Assembly: GCA_963204785.1 (NCBI GenBank)
Contig: CAUJHG010000016.1
Coordinates: 1 to 41,627 of the forward strand
Reading direction: 5' to 3'
Length of the DNA: 41,627 nt
From: Pseudomonadota bacterium
GTDB taxonomy: Bacteria; Pseudomonadota; Gammaproteobacteria; Burkholderiales; Burkholderiaceae_E
Part shown: piece after piece, positions 35,396 to 41,627 of the stretch
Layout: each line of letters starts with the position of its first letter
How positions within the stretch are numbered: the first letter of the stretch is position 1
Translations under genes and position numbers: made by a program
Notes under the pieces: model-generated
Told to the model about the DNA's origin: nothing
The model's input: only the letters and a program-made list of their open reading frames with translations
The model's database searches: none

Positions 35396-36385
35396 TCAGC
35401 CTGCCTTGAGCCCGAGCTCGCGGATCGTTCGCGTCCAGACCTGCAGCTGCTCGCGCTGGTAGCGGGTCGCCTCCGCGCGGCTCGAACCCACCGGAACCAG
35501 CCCGCGCTCGAGCAGCGCCTTGCGCACCTCGGGCCTGTTCAGGATCGCGACCACCTCGGTGTTCATCCGGTCCAGGATCGGTCCCGGCACGCCGGCCGGC
35601 GCGGTCAGCATCCACCACCCGTCGAAGTCCGGCGGCTGTGGGAAGCCGCTCTCGGCGAAGGTCGGCACCTCGGGCAGCATCGGATCGCGTCTCGGCGACG
35701 GCACCGCGATCGCGCGCAACTTGCCTGCGCGCACCTGCGGCGTCGCGGTGGTCACGTCGGACACCATCATCGGGACGTGGCCCGCGATCACGTCGACCAG
35801 CGCCGGCGGCGCGGACTTGTAGGCGACGTGCGACATCTGCAGCCCCTGCGAATTGTGCAGATACCCCATGTAGGCGATCCCGCCGGTGTTGCCGCTCGCA
35901 TAGGTGTACTTGCCCGGGTTCGCCCTGATCAGGTCGACCAGCTCGCGAAGGGTCTTTGCGCCGATGGTGTCGTTCACCAGCAGCACGTAGGAGATCCTGG
36001 CCACCAGCGCGATGTAGTCGAAGTCCTTCTGCGTGTCGTAGGGCACGTTGTCGGTGAGTCCGCCGGGGCTCGCCACCAGGCCCGAGTTCGTCGCGAGCAG
36101 GAAGGTGTAGCCGTCCGGTGGCGACTTCGCGGTCATCCCCGTGGCCAGAACCGTGTTGGCGCCCGGCTTCGGATCGACGACCACCGGCTGTCCGAGCACG
36201 TGCGACAGCGGCTCGGCGAGCATGCGCGCGAGCGTGTCGGTGGCCGATCCCGGTCCGAACGGGCTGATCAGCCGGATCGGACGGTGCGGCCAGTCCCCGG
36301 ACTGTGCGAGCGCGACGGCGGGCGCTGCCGTGAGCGCGGCCGCCGAGGCGAGCAGCGCGCGGCGCTGCGGGTCGACCTGCTTCAT
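35396..36385 (-). CDS. Bug (TctC-type) periplasmic solute-binding protein
   Basis: A second receptor of the family, 329 residues. The signal peptide has QRRALLASAAALTAAPAVALA with cleavage before QSGDWP. Landmarks are WPHRPIRLISPFGPGSATD, GQPVVVDPKPGANTVLATG, SPPDGYTFLLATNSG, VAYKSAPPALVDVIAGHV and MLPEVPTFAESGFP. It differs clearly from the Bug protein at 34365, so the two are not a recent duplication. The start at 36385 follows a strong AAGGAGA site; the longer open frame upstream lies in the divergent gap. Beside it, on the opposite strand, is the ligase at 36735, its likely partner. Confidence 0.93.
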   Translation of the reverse strand: MKQVDPQRRALLASAAALTAAPAVALAQSGDWPHRPIRLISPFGPGSATDTLARMLAEPLSHVLGQPVVVDPKPGANTVLATGMTAKSPPDGYTFLLATNSGLVASPGGLTDNVPYDTQKDFDYIALVARISYVLLVNDTIGAKTLRELVDLIRANPGKYTYASGNTGGIAYMGYLHNSQGLQMSHVAYKSAPPALVDVIAGHVPMMVSDVTTATPQVRAGKLRAIAVPSPRRDPMLPEVPTFAESGFPQPPDFDGWWMLTAPAGVPGPILDRMNTEVVAILNRPEVRKALLERGLVPVGSSRAEATRYQREQLQVWTRTIRELGLKAG

Positions 36386-36734
36386 CTCGTCTCCTTCGGT
36401 GAGGGCGGAATCTTCACGGGCTCCCGGGCAGTTGCGCCCTGGAGCGGCCGCACGGTCCTGGCCGGCCTCGGTGTCGACCGGCGCCGTGCCGGCTTCGCGG
36501 ACGACCGTGATCTCCATGGTGCAGCATTCGACGTCCATTCCGCCAGTCCCGCTTCGTCGAACATGGCCCGGCGGATTTTGCGCCCCTGCCAGCGATGGGG
36601 TAGCTTCCCGCGCATCGATCGCAACGGTCGGCAGGCCGCGTACACCGAACGACGTCGGAACGACCACGATCGGCGCAACCCTCCCCTGCTGCCACCGCTC
36701 GCACACGCCCGGTCCGCAGAACGATCCGAAGCAC
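36386..36734. other. Divergent intergenic region between Bug receptor and ligase genes
   Basis: 349 bp. No intact gene, RNA or clear sigma-70 promoter was recognised. Both flanking genes start here, so it should hold two promoters and any operator. No convincing long inverted repeat was seen. Confidence 0.45.
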
Positions 36735-38201
36735 ATGACCTCGACACACGACACGAACATCCTCGATCCGATACATCGCCATGCCGCCAGGCGCCCGGAG
36801 CGCACCGCGGTGATCACTTCGCGGCACCGACTCTCGTGGGCGCAGCTCGACGCCATGGTCTGGTCGGCGGCGGCGACGCTCCACGAAGCCGGGATCCGGG
36901 GCCGCGACCGGGTCGGGATCACGATGCTGCATCCGCTTGCGCATCTCGCCGCGAGTCTGGGGCTGGCGCGAATCGGCGCTGCGCAGGTTGCCCTGCCCGT
37001 CGCGGACGCCGCGCTGGCAGGCTCGGGAATCAGGCAGACCCTCGGATTGAAGACGGTGCTCTGCGATTCGAGGGAACTGCTCGCGCAGATCCCCGGTTCA
37101 CTCCTCGTCGAGAGGATTGGCGGGCGCCAGGTGGACGCCGCGGGGCGCGCTGCGCTCGCCGCCCGGGACGCTTCATCGACCTGGCTGATCCTGCAGTCAT
37201 CCGGAACAACAGGAGCCCCGAAGTCCGCGGAGCTCAGCCACCAGGACGCGCTGAAGCGCTTCCAGCGCTATCTCCCGCTGTTCGACTGCACGGAAGACGA
37301 CGTCTTCTGGGCAGCGTCGCGCCTGGACTTCGTGGTGGCCAAGCAGCGGACCATGCACGCGCTGCTGGCCGGCGCGGCGATCTGCCTGCCCGTGGGGATG
37401 CCGATGTCCAGGGCGCTGGTCGACTTCCTGAATGAGGCCCGCGTGAGCCTCGCCTGCGGGACCCCCTCCCATCTGCACCAGCTGATCGAAATCGGCGAGC
37501 CGATCCGGTCGATGCGCGCCTTCGAGGTGCGCTCCGCGATGATCGACGAGAAGCTTCGCAAATCCTTCAAGGCGACGGTCAGCCCGAACCTCCACGTCGT
37601 GTACGCGACCAACGAGGGCGAAGCGCTCACGCTGGCCGACCCGGAACTGCAGCGACAGGTCCCGAACACGGTCGGGCGCCCCACTGCGTCGATCGAGCTC
37701 CAGATCGTCGACGAACAGGGGCGGCCGGTGCCGCAAGGGCAGACCGGCGAGATCCGGGTGCGCGGGCCAGGCGTCGTGCGCACCTATCTGGACAATCCCG
37801 ATGCGAGTGCAAGGTCCTTCAGGGATGGTTGGTTCCACCCGGGCGACCTGGGCTACCTGACGCCGGAAGGCGCGCTGATGCTCCAGGGCCGCAAGGACGA
37901 CATGATGATCTTCGACGGGATGAACATCTATCCCGCCGAGATCGAGAATGCGCTGTGCTCGCATCCGGCGATCCGCGAGGCTGCGGCATTCCCCCTGAAG
38001 CACGAGCGCTTCCAGGACGTTCCCGTGGCTGCGGTCACGCTGCACCGGGAAGTTCCGGAGAGCGAGCTGATCGAGCACTGCAGGAAGGCGATCGGGATCA
38101 GGCACCCGCGCAGGGTCTACGTGGCGCAGGAGTTCCCGAGGAACCCGATGGGCAAGATCCTGAAGCGCGAACTGGTCGCGCTCGCCGCGCGAACCGGCTG
38201 A
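36735..38201 (+). CDS. AMP-forming acyl-CoA ligase-like protein (ANL superfamily)
   Basis: A 488-residue ligase closely similar in layout to the one at 29915-31462. Landmarks are the phosphate loop SSGTTGAPK (155-163, followed by SAELSH rather than the usual Gly-Val), VYATNEGEALT, GEIRVRGPGVVRTYLDNPD, FRDGWFHPGDLGYL, the stretch QGRKDDMMIFDGMNIYPAEI, and NPMGKILKREL with Lys474. The shared FRDGWFHPGDL and MMIFDGxNIYP segments, and the same position of the catalytic Lys, suggest that the two are paralogues. It is divergent from a Bug receptor gene, paralleling the ligase-Bug pair at 32785-35351. The ATG at 36735 has a modest GAAG site; the long upstream open frame lies antisense to the Bug gene. 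The substrate is unknown. Confidence 0.88.
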   Translation: MTSTHDTNILDPIHRHAARRPERTAVITSRHRLSWAQLDAMVWSAAATLHEAGIRGRDRVGITMLHPLAHLAASLGLARIGAAQVALPVADAALAGSGIRQTLGLKTVLCDSRELLAQIPGSLLVERIGGRQVDAAGRAALAARDASSTWLILQSSGTTGAPKSAELSHQDALKRFQRYLPLFDCTEDDVFWAASRLDFVVAKQRTMHALLAGAAICLPVGMPMSRALVDFLNEARVSLACGTPSHLHQLIEIGEPIRSMRAFEVRSAMIDEKLRKSFKATVSPNLHVVYATNEGEALTLADPELQRQVPNTVGRPTASIELQIVDEQGRPVPQGQTGEIRVRGPGVVRTYLDNPDASARSFRDGWFHPGDLGYLTPEGALMLQGRKDDMMIFDGMNIYPAEIENALCSHPAIREAAAFPLKHERFQDVPVAAVTLHREVPESELIEHCRKAIGIRHPRRVYVAQEFPRNPMGKILKRELVALAARTG

Positions 38202-38280
38202 ACACGAGACCAGGCCGCCCGGCCCGGCCCGGCCTCGGGGGCGCTATCATCGCGCCGCCGCATCACACGCCGCGACCACG

Positions 38281-39129
38281 ATGCCCCTGATCGTCTTCTC
38301 CCACGCCAACAGCTTTCCTGCCGCCACCTACTCGCTCCTGTTCCGCTCGCTGCGCGCCCGCGGCTTCACGGTCAGGGCGGTCGACAAGTTCGGACATGAT
38401 CCGTCCTATCCGGTCACCAGCAACTGGCCGCACCTGGTGCGCCAGCTCGCGGACTTCGCCGGCCCGGAAATCGCACGCCACGATGGGCCTGCCTTTCTCG
38501 TCGGACATTCGCTCGGTGGCTTCCTGAGCCTGATGTGCGCAGCACGCCACCCTGCTATCGGCGGCAAGGGGGTGCAGGGCGTGCTGCTGCTGGATTCGCC
38601 GCTGCTGGGCGGCTGGCGCGCGAACACGCTCGAGCTGATGAAGCGCGCGCAACTGGTCGGGTCGGTCTCGCCGGGACGGGTGAGCCGGCGCCGGCGCAAC
38701 CAGTGGCCCGATCTCGACGCCGTGCTCGAGCACTTCAGGCACAAGCGCCCCTTCATGCGCTGGAACGCGCAGATGCTGCACGACTACGCAGCGCACTGCA
38801 CGCACGAGGAGCGCACCCCGGGCGGAGCGGTCCGACGGGTGCTCGACTTCGATCGCGAGGTCGAAACCGCGATCTACAACACGGTGCCGCACAATCTCGA
38901 TCGCCTGCTGTGGCGGCATCCGCTGTGCTGTCCGGTGGGTTTCATCGGAGGCACCCGCTCGGTCGAGATGCGCCAGGTCGGAATGACGATGACTCGTCGG
39001 GTGGTGGGAAGCGCGCATCCGGAGCGAATTCGCATGATCGACGGCAGCCACCTCTTCCCGATGGAGCGGCCGCTCGAAACCGCTGAGGCCATCGCAGCCA
39101 CGCTGCGCGAACTGCTCGCACAGGACTGA
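38281..39129 (+). CDS. Alpha/beta hydrolase
   Basis: A 282-residue serine hydrolase-fold protein. The oxyanion segment IVFSHANSFPAATY, the nucleophile elbow GHSLGG with Ser77, an acidic residue candidate after CPVGFIGGTRS, and His257 in DGSHLFPMERP give a complete triad in the right order. No signal peptide is present, so it is cytoplasmic. Relatives include esterases, thioesterases and C-C hydrolases; the acyl-CoA context makes a thioesterase or ester hydrolase plausible. A TATCAT at 38245-38250 could be its -10. It follows the ligase by 79 bp in the same direction and may be cotranscribed. Confidence 0.88.
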   Translation: MPLIVFSHANSFPAATYSLLFRSLRARGFTVRAVDKFGHDPSYPVTSNWPHLVRQLADFAGPEIARHDGPAFLVGHSLGGFLSLMCAARHPAIGGKGVQGVLLLDSPLLGGWRANTLELMKRAQLVGSVSPGRVSRRRRNQWPDLDAVLEHFRHKRPFMRWNAQMLHDYAAHCTHEERTPGGAVRRVLDFDREVETAIYNTVPHNLDRLLWRHPLCCPVGFIGGTRSVEMRQVGMTMTRRVVGSAHPERIRMIDGSHLFPMERPLETAEAIAATLRELLAQD

Positions 39130-39213
39130 CGATCGACGCGCCCCGGAAGTGCGTACAGTCGACACCGGCCACCCAGGCAAGGCTCTCCGCGACCTGCGAC
39201 GCCGCGCAGGAGG

Positions 39214-39846
39214 TCACTCCGACGGGTGCGACGACTGCTCATCGACGAAGGCGAGGACACGCTCCACCCTCTGCTCCACCGATGATTCTGGCTCGAGGGT
39301 GATCACCCGAAGCCCGGGGCACTGACGCAGCAGCCCGTCGGTCACGAGAGCCGACAGAAAGGTCAGCGTAAACGTCTGCCGCCGCCGGAGTCCGACCTCG
39401 TTGTAGGTCTCGACCGCTCTCTCCGACGGCGCCAGGAGGACCGCGCAACTCAGCGTGCGCGCCTTGATCCGCATGTCACGCAGCAGACGGCGGGTCTGCT
39501 GATCGCAGTCGAAGTCGGAGAAGACCTTCAGCCAGAGTTCCAGCAGATCCGCCTCCCAGCGATCCGCGACGAACCCCTGGTGCGCGTGATATGCCTGTGC
39601 CCTCTTCGCGCCCCAGTCGAAGAACGCCTGCGCCAGGCGCGAGGTCGCCTGCCTGCGTTGCAGATCGTCGCGCGGCTTGCCGCGCAGAGCCCTCCAGGCA
39701 TGCAGCCTCGAGAAGATCTCGACCACACCCTCCTCGAGCGCCACCACCCCCAGTCTCGCGGCAAGGGCATTCACCAGCGTGGTCTTCCCGGCGCCGACCG
39801 GGCCGCTCACCACGATGCGCGGCGCCCGCCGCGAGGACTCAGCCAT
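39214..39846 (-). CDS. P-loop NTPase of unknown role (AAA_28/NadR-kinase-like)
   Basis: A 210-residue protein with Walker A GPVGAGKTT at about residues 14-22. It continues LVNALAARLGVVALEEGVVE, DDLQRRQATSRLAQAFFDWG, FVADRWEADLLELWL and LLAPSERAVETYNEVGLRRR. This resembles small ATPases that look like nucleoside or ribosylnicotinamide kinases (a DRW-type segment plays the Walker B part), but no reaction can be assigned. The start at 39846 overlaps the stop of the acyl-CoA dehydrogenase gene by 8 bp, so it is translated as part of that operon; the longer frame to 39978 lies inside the dehydrogenase. Function unknown. Confidence 0.75.
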   Translation of the reverse strand: MAESSRRAPRIVVSGPVGAGKTTLVNALAARLGVVALEEGVVEIFSRLHAWRALRGKPRDDLQRRQATSRLAQAFFDWGAKRAQAYHAHQGFVADRWEADLLELWLKVFSDFDCDQQTRRLLRDMRIKARTLSCAVLLAPSERAVETYNEVGLRRRQTFTLTFLSALVTDGLLRQCPGLRVITLEPESSVEQRVERVLAFVDEQSSHPSE

Positions 39847-40978
39847 GTGCCCTGCCAAACAGGAGTTCCCCGAGCCGTGCGCGGTGATGCGCCCCGTCGC
39901 CGTAGACGGCTTCGAGCCACAGCGCACGCCGCAGGAAGAGCTGCGCGTCGCAGTCCCAGGTGAAGCCGAATCCTCCATGGAACTGCACTGCGCGGTCGCC
40001 CGCGAACCGGAAGCTCTCCCCGGACTCCACCTTCGCCATGCGCAGCGCGATCTCGGCGTTCTCTCCTGCCGCCAGCAGCGTTGCCGCGTGGTACAGGTGC
40101 GAGCGTGAACGCTCCAGCCCGATGAGGATCTCCGCGCAGGTGTGCTTGAGCGACTGGTAGCTGCCGATCTTGCGACCGAACGCGACGCGCGTGTTCAGGT
40201 ACTCGACGGTCACATCGAGTGCCCCGGCGATTCCGCCGGCTGCCTCCGCGCTGGCCAGCAGCAGCGCTGCATCGCTCAATGCACGCATCGCCGCCTGCGC
40301 CGCACTGCCCTGGATCGCGCGGTCGGCGGGAATGCTCAGGCCATCGAGCCTCAGCGTGAAGGCCCGCCGCGTCTCGTCGATCACCCCGTCACGCTGGAGC
40401 GCACCTGCCGGAAGCTCAGTGCGTTCGAGCACGACCAGCGCCGGTGCGCCGTCCAGGGAAAGCGCCACCATGAACAGCTCGGCGACGGCCGCGTCGCAGA
40501 CCAGGGTCTTGCTGCCGGAGAGCTTCAGCGATCCGCCCTCGCGGACGGCGGTGGCGGCGCCGCTGAACGGAGTCCAGTCGCCGTCGGATTCGAGCACGGC
40601 GGTGGTGGCGATCGCGCCGGAGGCCACGCGCCCCAGCCAGGCGGCCTGCTGGGTCTCGCTGCCGCCGGTGCGTGCCGCGTGTACGAAGATCTGGGTGCTG
40701 GCGAAGGGCGTGGCGAACAGCTTCCGCCCCATCGGCTCGGCGATCGTGGCCACCTCGGCGAGCGTCAGTCCGCTGCCGCCGAAACGTTCCGGAATTGCGA
40801 TCCCGGACCAGCCGAGCGCGACCATCTCGTCCCAGACCGCGCGCTCGAAACCGTGCTCGGTGGTCATCTGGGCGCGAACCGCGGCGATCGGCGCCTTGTC
40901 CTTGCAGAAGGCGCTTGCCGCGTCCAGCAGCATCGCCTGCTCGTCGGTGAAGACGATTCGATTGGAGAGTCCCTGCAT
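39839..40978 (-). CDS. Acyl-CoA dehydrogenase, small-subunit type
   Basis: A 379-residue FAD flavoprotein that introduces a double bond into an acyl-CoA. The N-terminal helical domain has FTDEQAMLLDAASAFCKD and GWSGIAIPERFGGSGLTLAE. The middle domain is unusually short of the normal substrate motifs (VLESDGDWTPFSGAAT). The C-terminal domain has AFGRKIGSYQSLKHTCAEIL and AVQFHGGFGFTWDCDAQLFL. Where many dehydrogenases have YEGT with the catalytic Glu, this one reads VYGDGAHHRARL. Paired genes of this kind often form heteromeric enzymes in steroid or long-chain acid degradation. It lies 4 bp after its partner at 40983 and overlaps the P-loop NTPase gene. Confidence 0.9.
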   Translation of the reverse strand: MQGLSNRIVFTDEQAMLLDAASAFCKDKAPIAAVRAQMTTEHGFERAVWDEMVALGWSGIAIPERFGGSGLTLAEVATIAEPMGRKLFATPFASTQIFVHAARTGGSETQQAAWLGRVASGAIATTAVLESDGDWTPFSGAATAVREGGSLKLSGSKTLVCDAAVAELFMVALSLDGAPALVVLERTELPAGALQRDGVIDETRRAFTLRLDGLSIPADRAIQGSAAQAAMRALSDAALLLASAEAAGGIAGALDVTVEYLNTRVAFGRKIGSYQSLKHTCAEILIGLERSRSHLYHAATLLAAGENAEIALRMAKVESGESFRFAGDRAVQFHGGFGFTWDCDAQLFLRRALWLEAVYGDGAHHRARLGELLFGRAHG

Positions 40979-40982
40979 GGCG

Positions 40983-41627
40983 TCAGTCCTTCGGAAGGCC
41001 GAGCACGCGCTCGCCGATGATGTTGGCCTGGATCTGGCTGGTGCCGCCGCCGATCGTCGATGAGAAGGAATTCAGGTAGGAGCGCTGCCAGAGGCCGCCC
41101 TCGACCGCCTGCGGATCGCCGACGAAGCGCCCCGCATTGGCGCCCTGGAGCGCAAGGGTGAACTGGAAGAGGCGGCGCCGGTGTTCGGTGACGCGCAGCT
41201 TGCCCGACAGCGCGATCGCATCGGGACGCTCGCTGCACAGCGCGGGAATCCCGGCGCGTGCCGAGCACAGCTCGTCGCCCTGCGCCTCGATCATGAAGCG
41301 CACCAGGCTGTCGCGCACGAAGGGGTCATCGAGCGCGGGCCGGCCGTTGCGTCGCGACTGACGGGCGAGCTCGAGCACGTCGTCCATCCCGACGGCCATC
41401 TTCATCAGCCCGCCTGCCTGGCCGCCCGTGACGCCCCGCTCGAAGGTGAGCGTGAGCATCGCGATCTTCCAGCCTTCGCCCTCGCGGCCCATCAGGGTGT
41501 CCGCGGGTACGCGCGCGTCGGTGAAGAAGGTCTGGGTGAAGCCGTACTCCCCGGTGAGCTTGCGGATCGGCCGGGTCTCGATGCCAGGAACGTGCATCGG
41601 GATCAGGAAGTAGGACAGGCCCGCGTA
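40983..41627 (-). CDS. Acyl-CoA dehydrogenase, C-terminal part
   Basis: Only the last 214 residues are in the window; the 5' end lies beyond the right edge. The visible part starts YAGLSYFLIPMHVPGIETRP, in the middle domain, and goes through LMGREGEGWKIAMLTLTFER into the C-terminal helical domain, ending SSTIGGGTSQIQANIIGERV, LGLPKD. Here again the position of the usual catalytic Glu near the C-terminus is occupied by Gly (TIGGGTSQIQ); the base could lie elsewhere in this subfamily. It is the first of three tightly spaced genes (dehydrogenase, dehydrogenase, P-loop NTPase). Confidence 0.92.
   Translation of the reverse strand, partial: YAGLSYFLIPMHVPGIETRPIRKLTGEYGFTQTFFTDARVPADTLMGREGEGWKIAMLTLTFERGVTGGQAGGLMKMAVGMDDVLELARQSRRNGRPALDDPFVRDSLVRFMIEAQGDELCSARAGIPALCSERPDAIALSGKLRVTEHRRRLFQFTLALQGANAGRFVGDPQAVEGGLWQRSYLNSFSSTIGGGTSQIQANIIGERVLGLPKD

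Noticed and set aside
36590..36720. Possible protein remnant on the minus strand upstream of the Bug gene
   Set aside because: The translated stretch looks somewhat protein-like (VVVPTSFGVRGLPTVAIDAR) but is too short to assign to a family, and no further pieces were found.

Overview
The window is about 41.6 kb of high-GC DNA. Its gene content points to a betaproteobacterium of the order Burkholderiales. The main reasons are the housekeeping blocks rplU-rpmA-obgE-proB and rppH/proS, an octaprenyl-type prenyl synthase beside a tRNA-Pro, and periplasmic Bug/TctC-type binding proteins next to CoA-thioester genes. No plasmid, phage, transposase, integrase or CRISPR feature was recognised.

Layout. 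1-8.6 kb is core and semi-core: a lytic transglycosylase start (minus, cut by the window edge), proS (minus), rppH (plus), a PaaG-like crotonase (plus), rhlE (plus), a fumarylacetoacetate-hydrolase-family gene and an MsbA-like ABC exporter (both minus). 8.7-13.3 kb is one very large minus-strand gene: a Sec-signal-bearing RHS/YD-repeat protein with a complete autocleavage signature and a C-terminal Tle1/DUF2235-type lipase-like domain, with no obvious immunity gene. 13.4-18.05 kb is core again: proB, obgE, rpmA and rplU (minus), then ispB and tRNA-Pro(CGG) (plus). The L21 protein here carries a C-terminal helix-hairpin-helix extension.

18.1-24.6 kb holds a complete phosphate regulon split into two convergent units: phoB-phoR (plus) and pstS-pstC-pstA-pstB-phoU (minus). 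A near-perfect Pho box lies upstream of pstS and an inverted repeat lies between pstS and pstC. PhoR lacks the usual membrane anchor. 25-26.7 kb is a lone CphA-like ATP-grasp ligase that lacks the Mur-ligase half of cyanophycin synthetase.

27-41.6 kb is an accessory acyl-CoA region. It contains a CaiB/BaiF CoA-transferase, a crotonase and a zinc-less MDR oxidoreductase in one operon; three AMP-forming acyl-CoA ligase-like genes; two Bug binding proteins; an alpha/beta hydrolase; a pair of acyl-CoA dehydrogenase genes coupled to a P-loop NTPase gene; and two decayed genes, an acyl-CoA dehydrogenase remnant and a LuxR/MalT-type regulator remnant. Together these suggest uptake, CoA activation and beta-oxidation-like breakdown of organic acids whose identity the sequence does not give.

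The observations most worth pursuing are the Sec-exported RHS-lipase protein without an immunity gene, the single-domain CphA-like ligase, the L21-HhH fusion, the anchorless PhoR, and the decayed regulator/dehydrogenase pair beside an intact ligase. All functional statements rest on reading motifs and family resemblance by eye; no database search was run.
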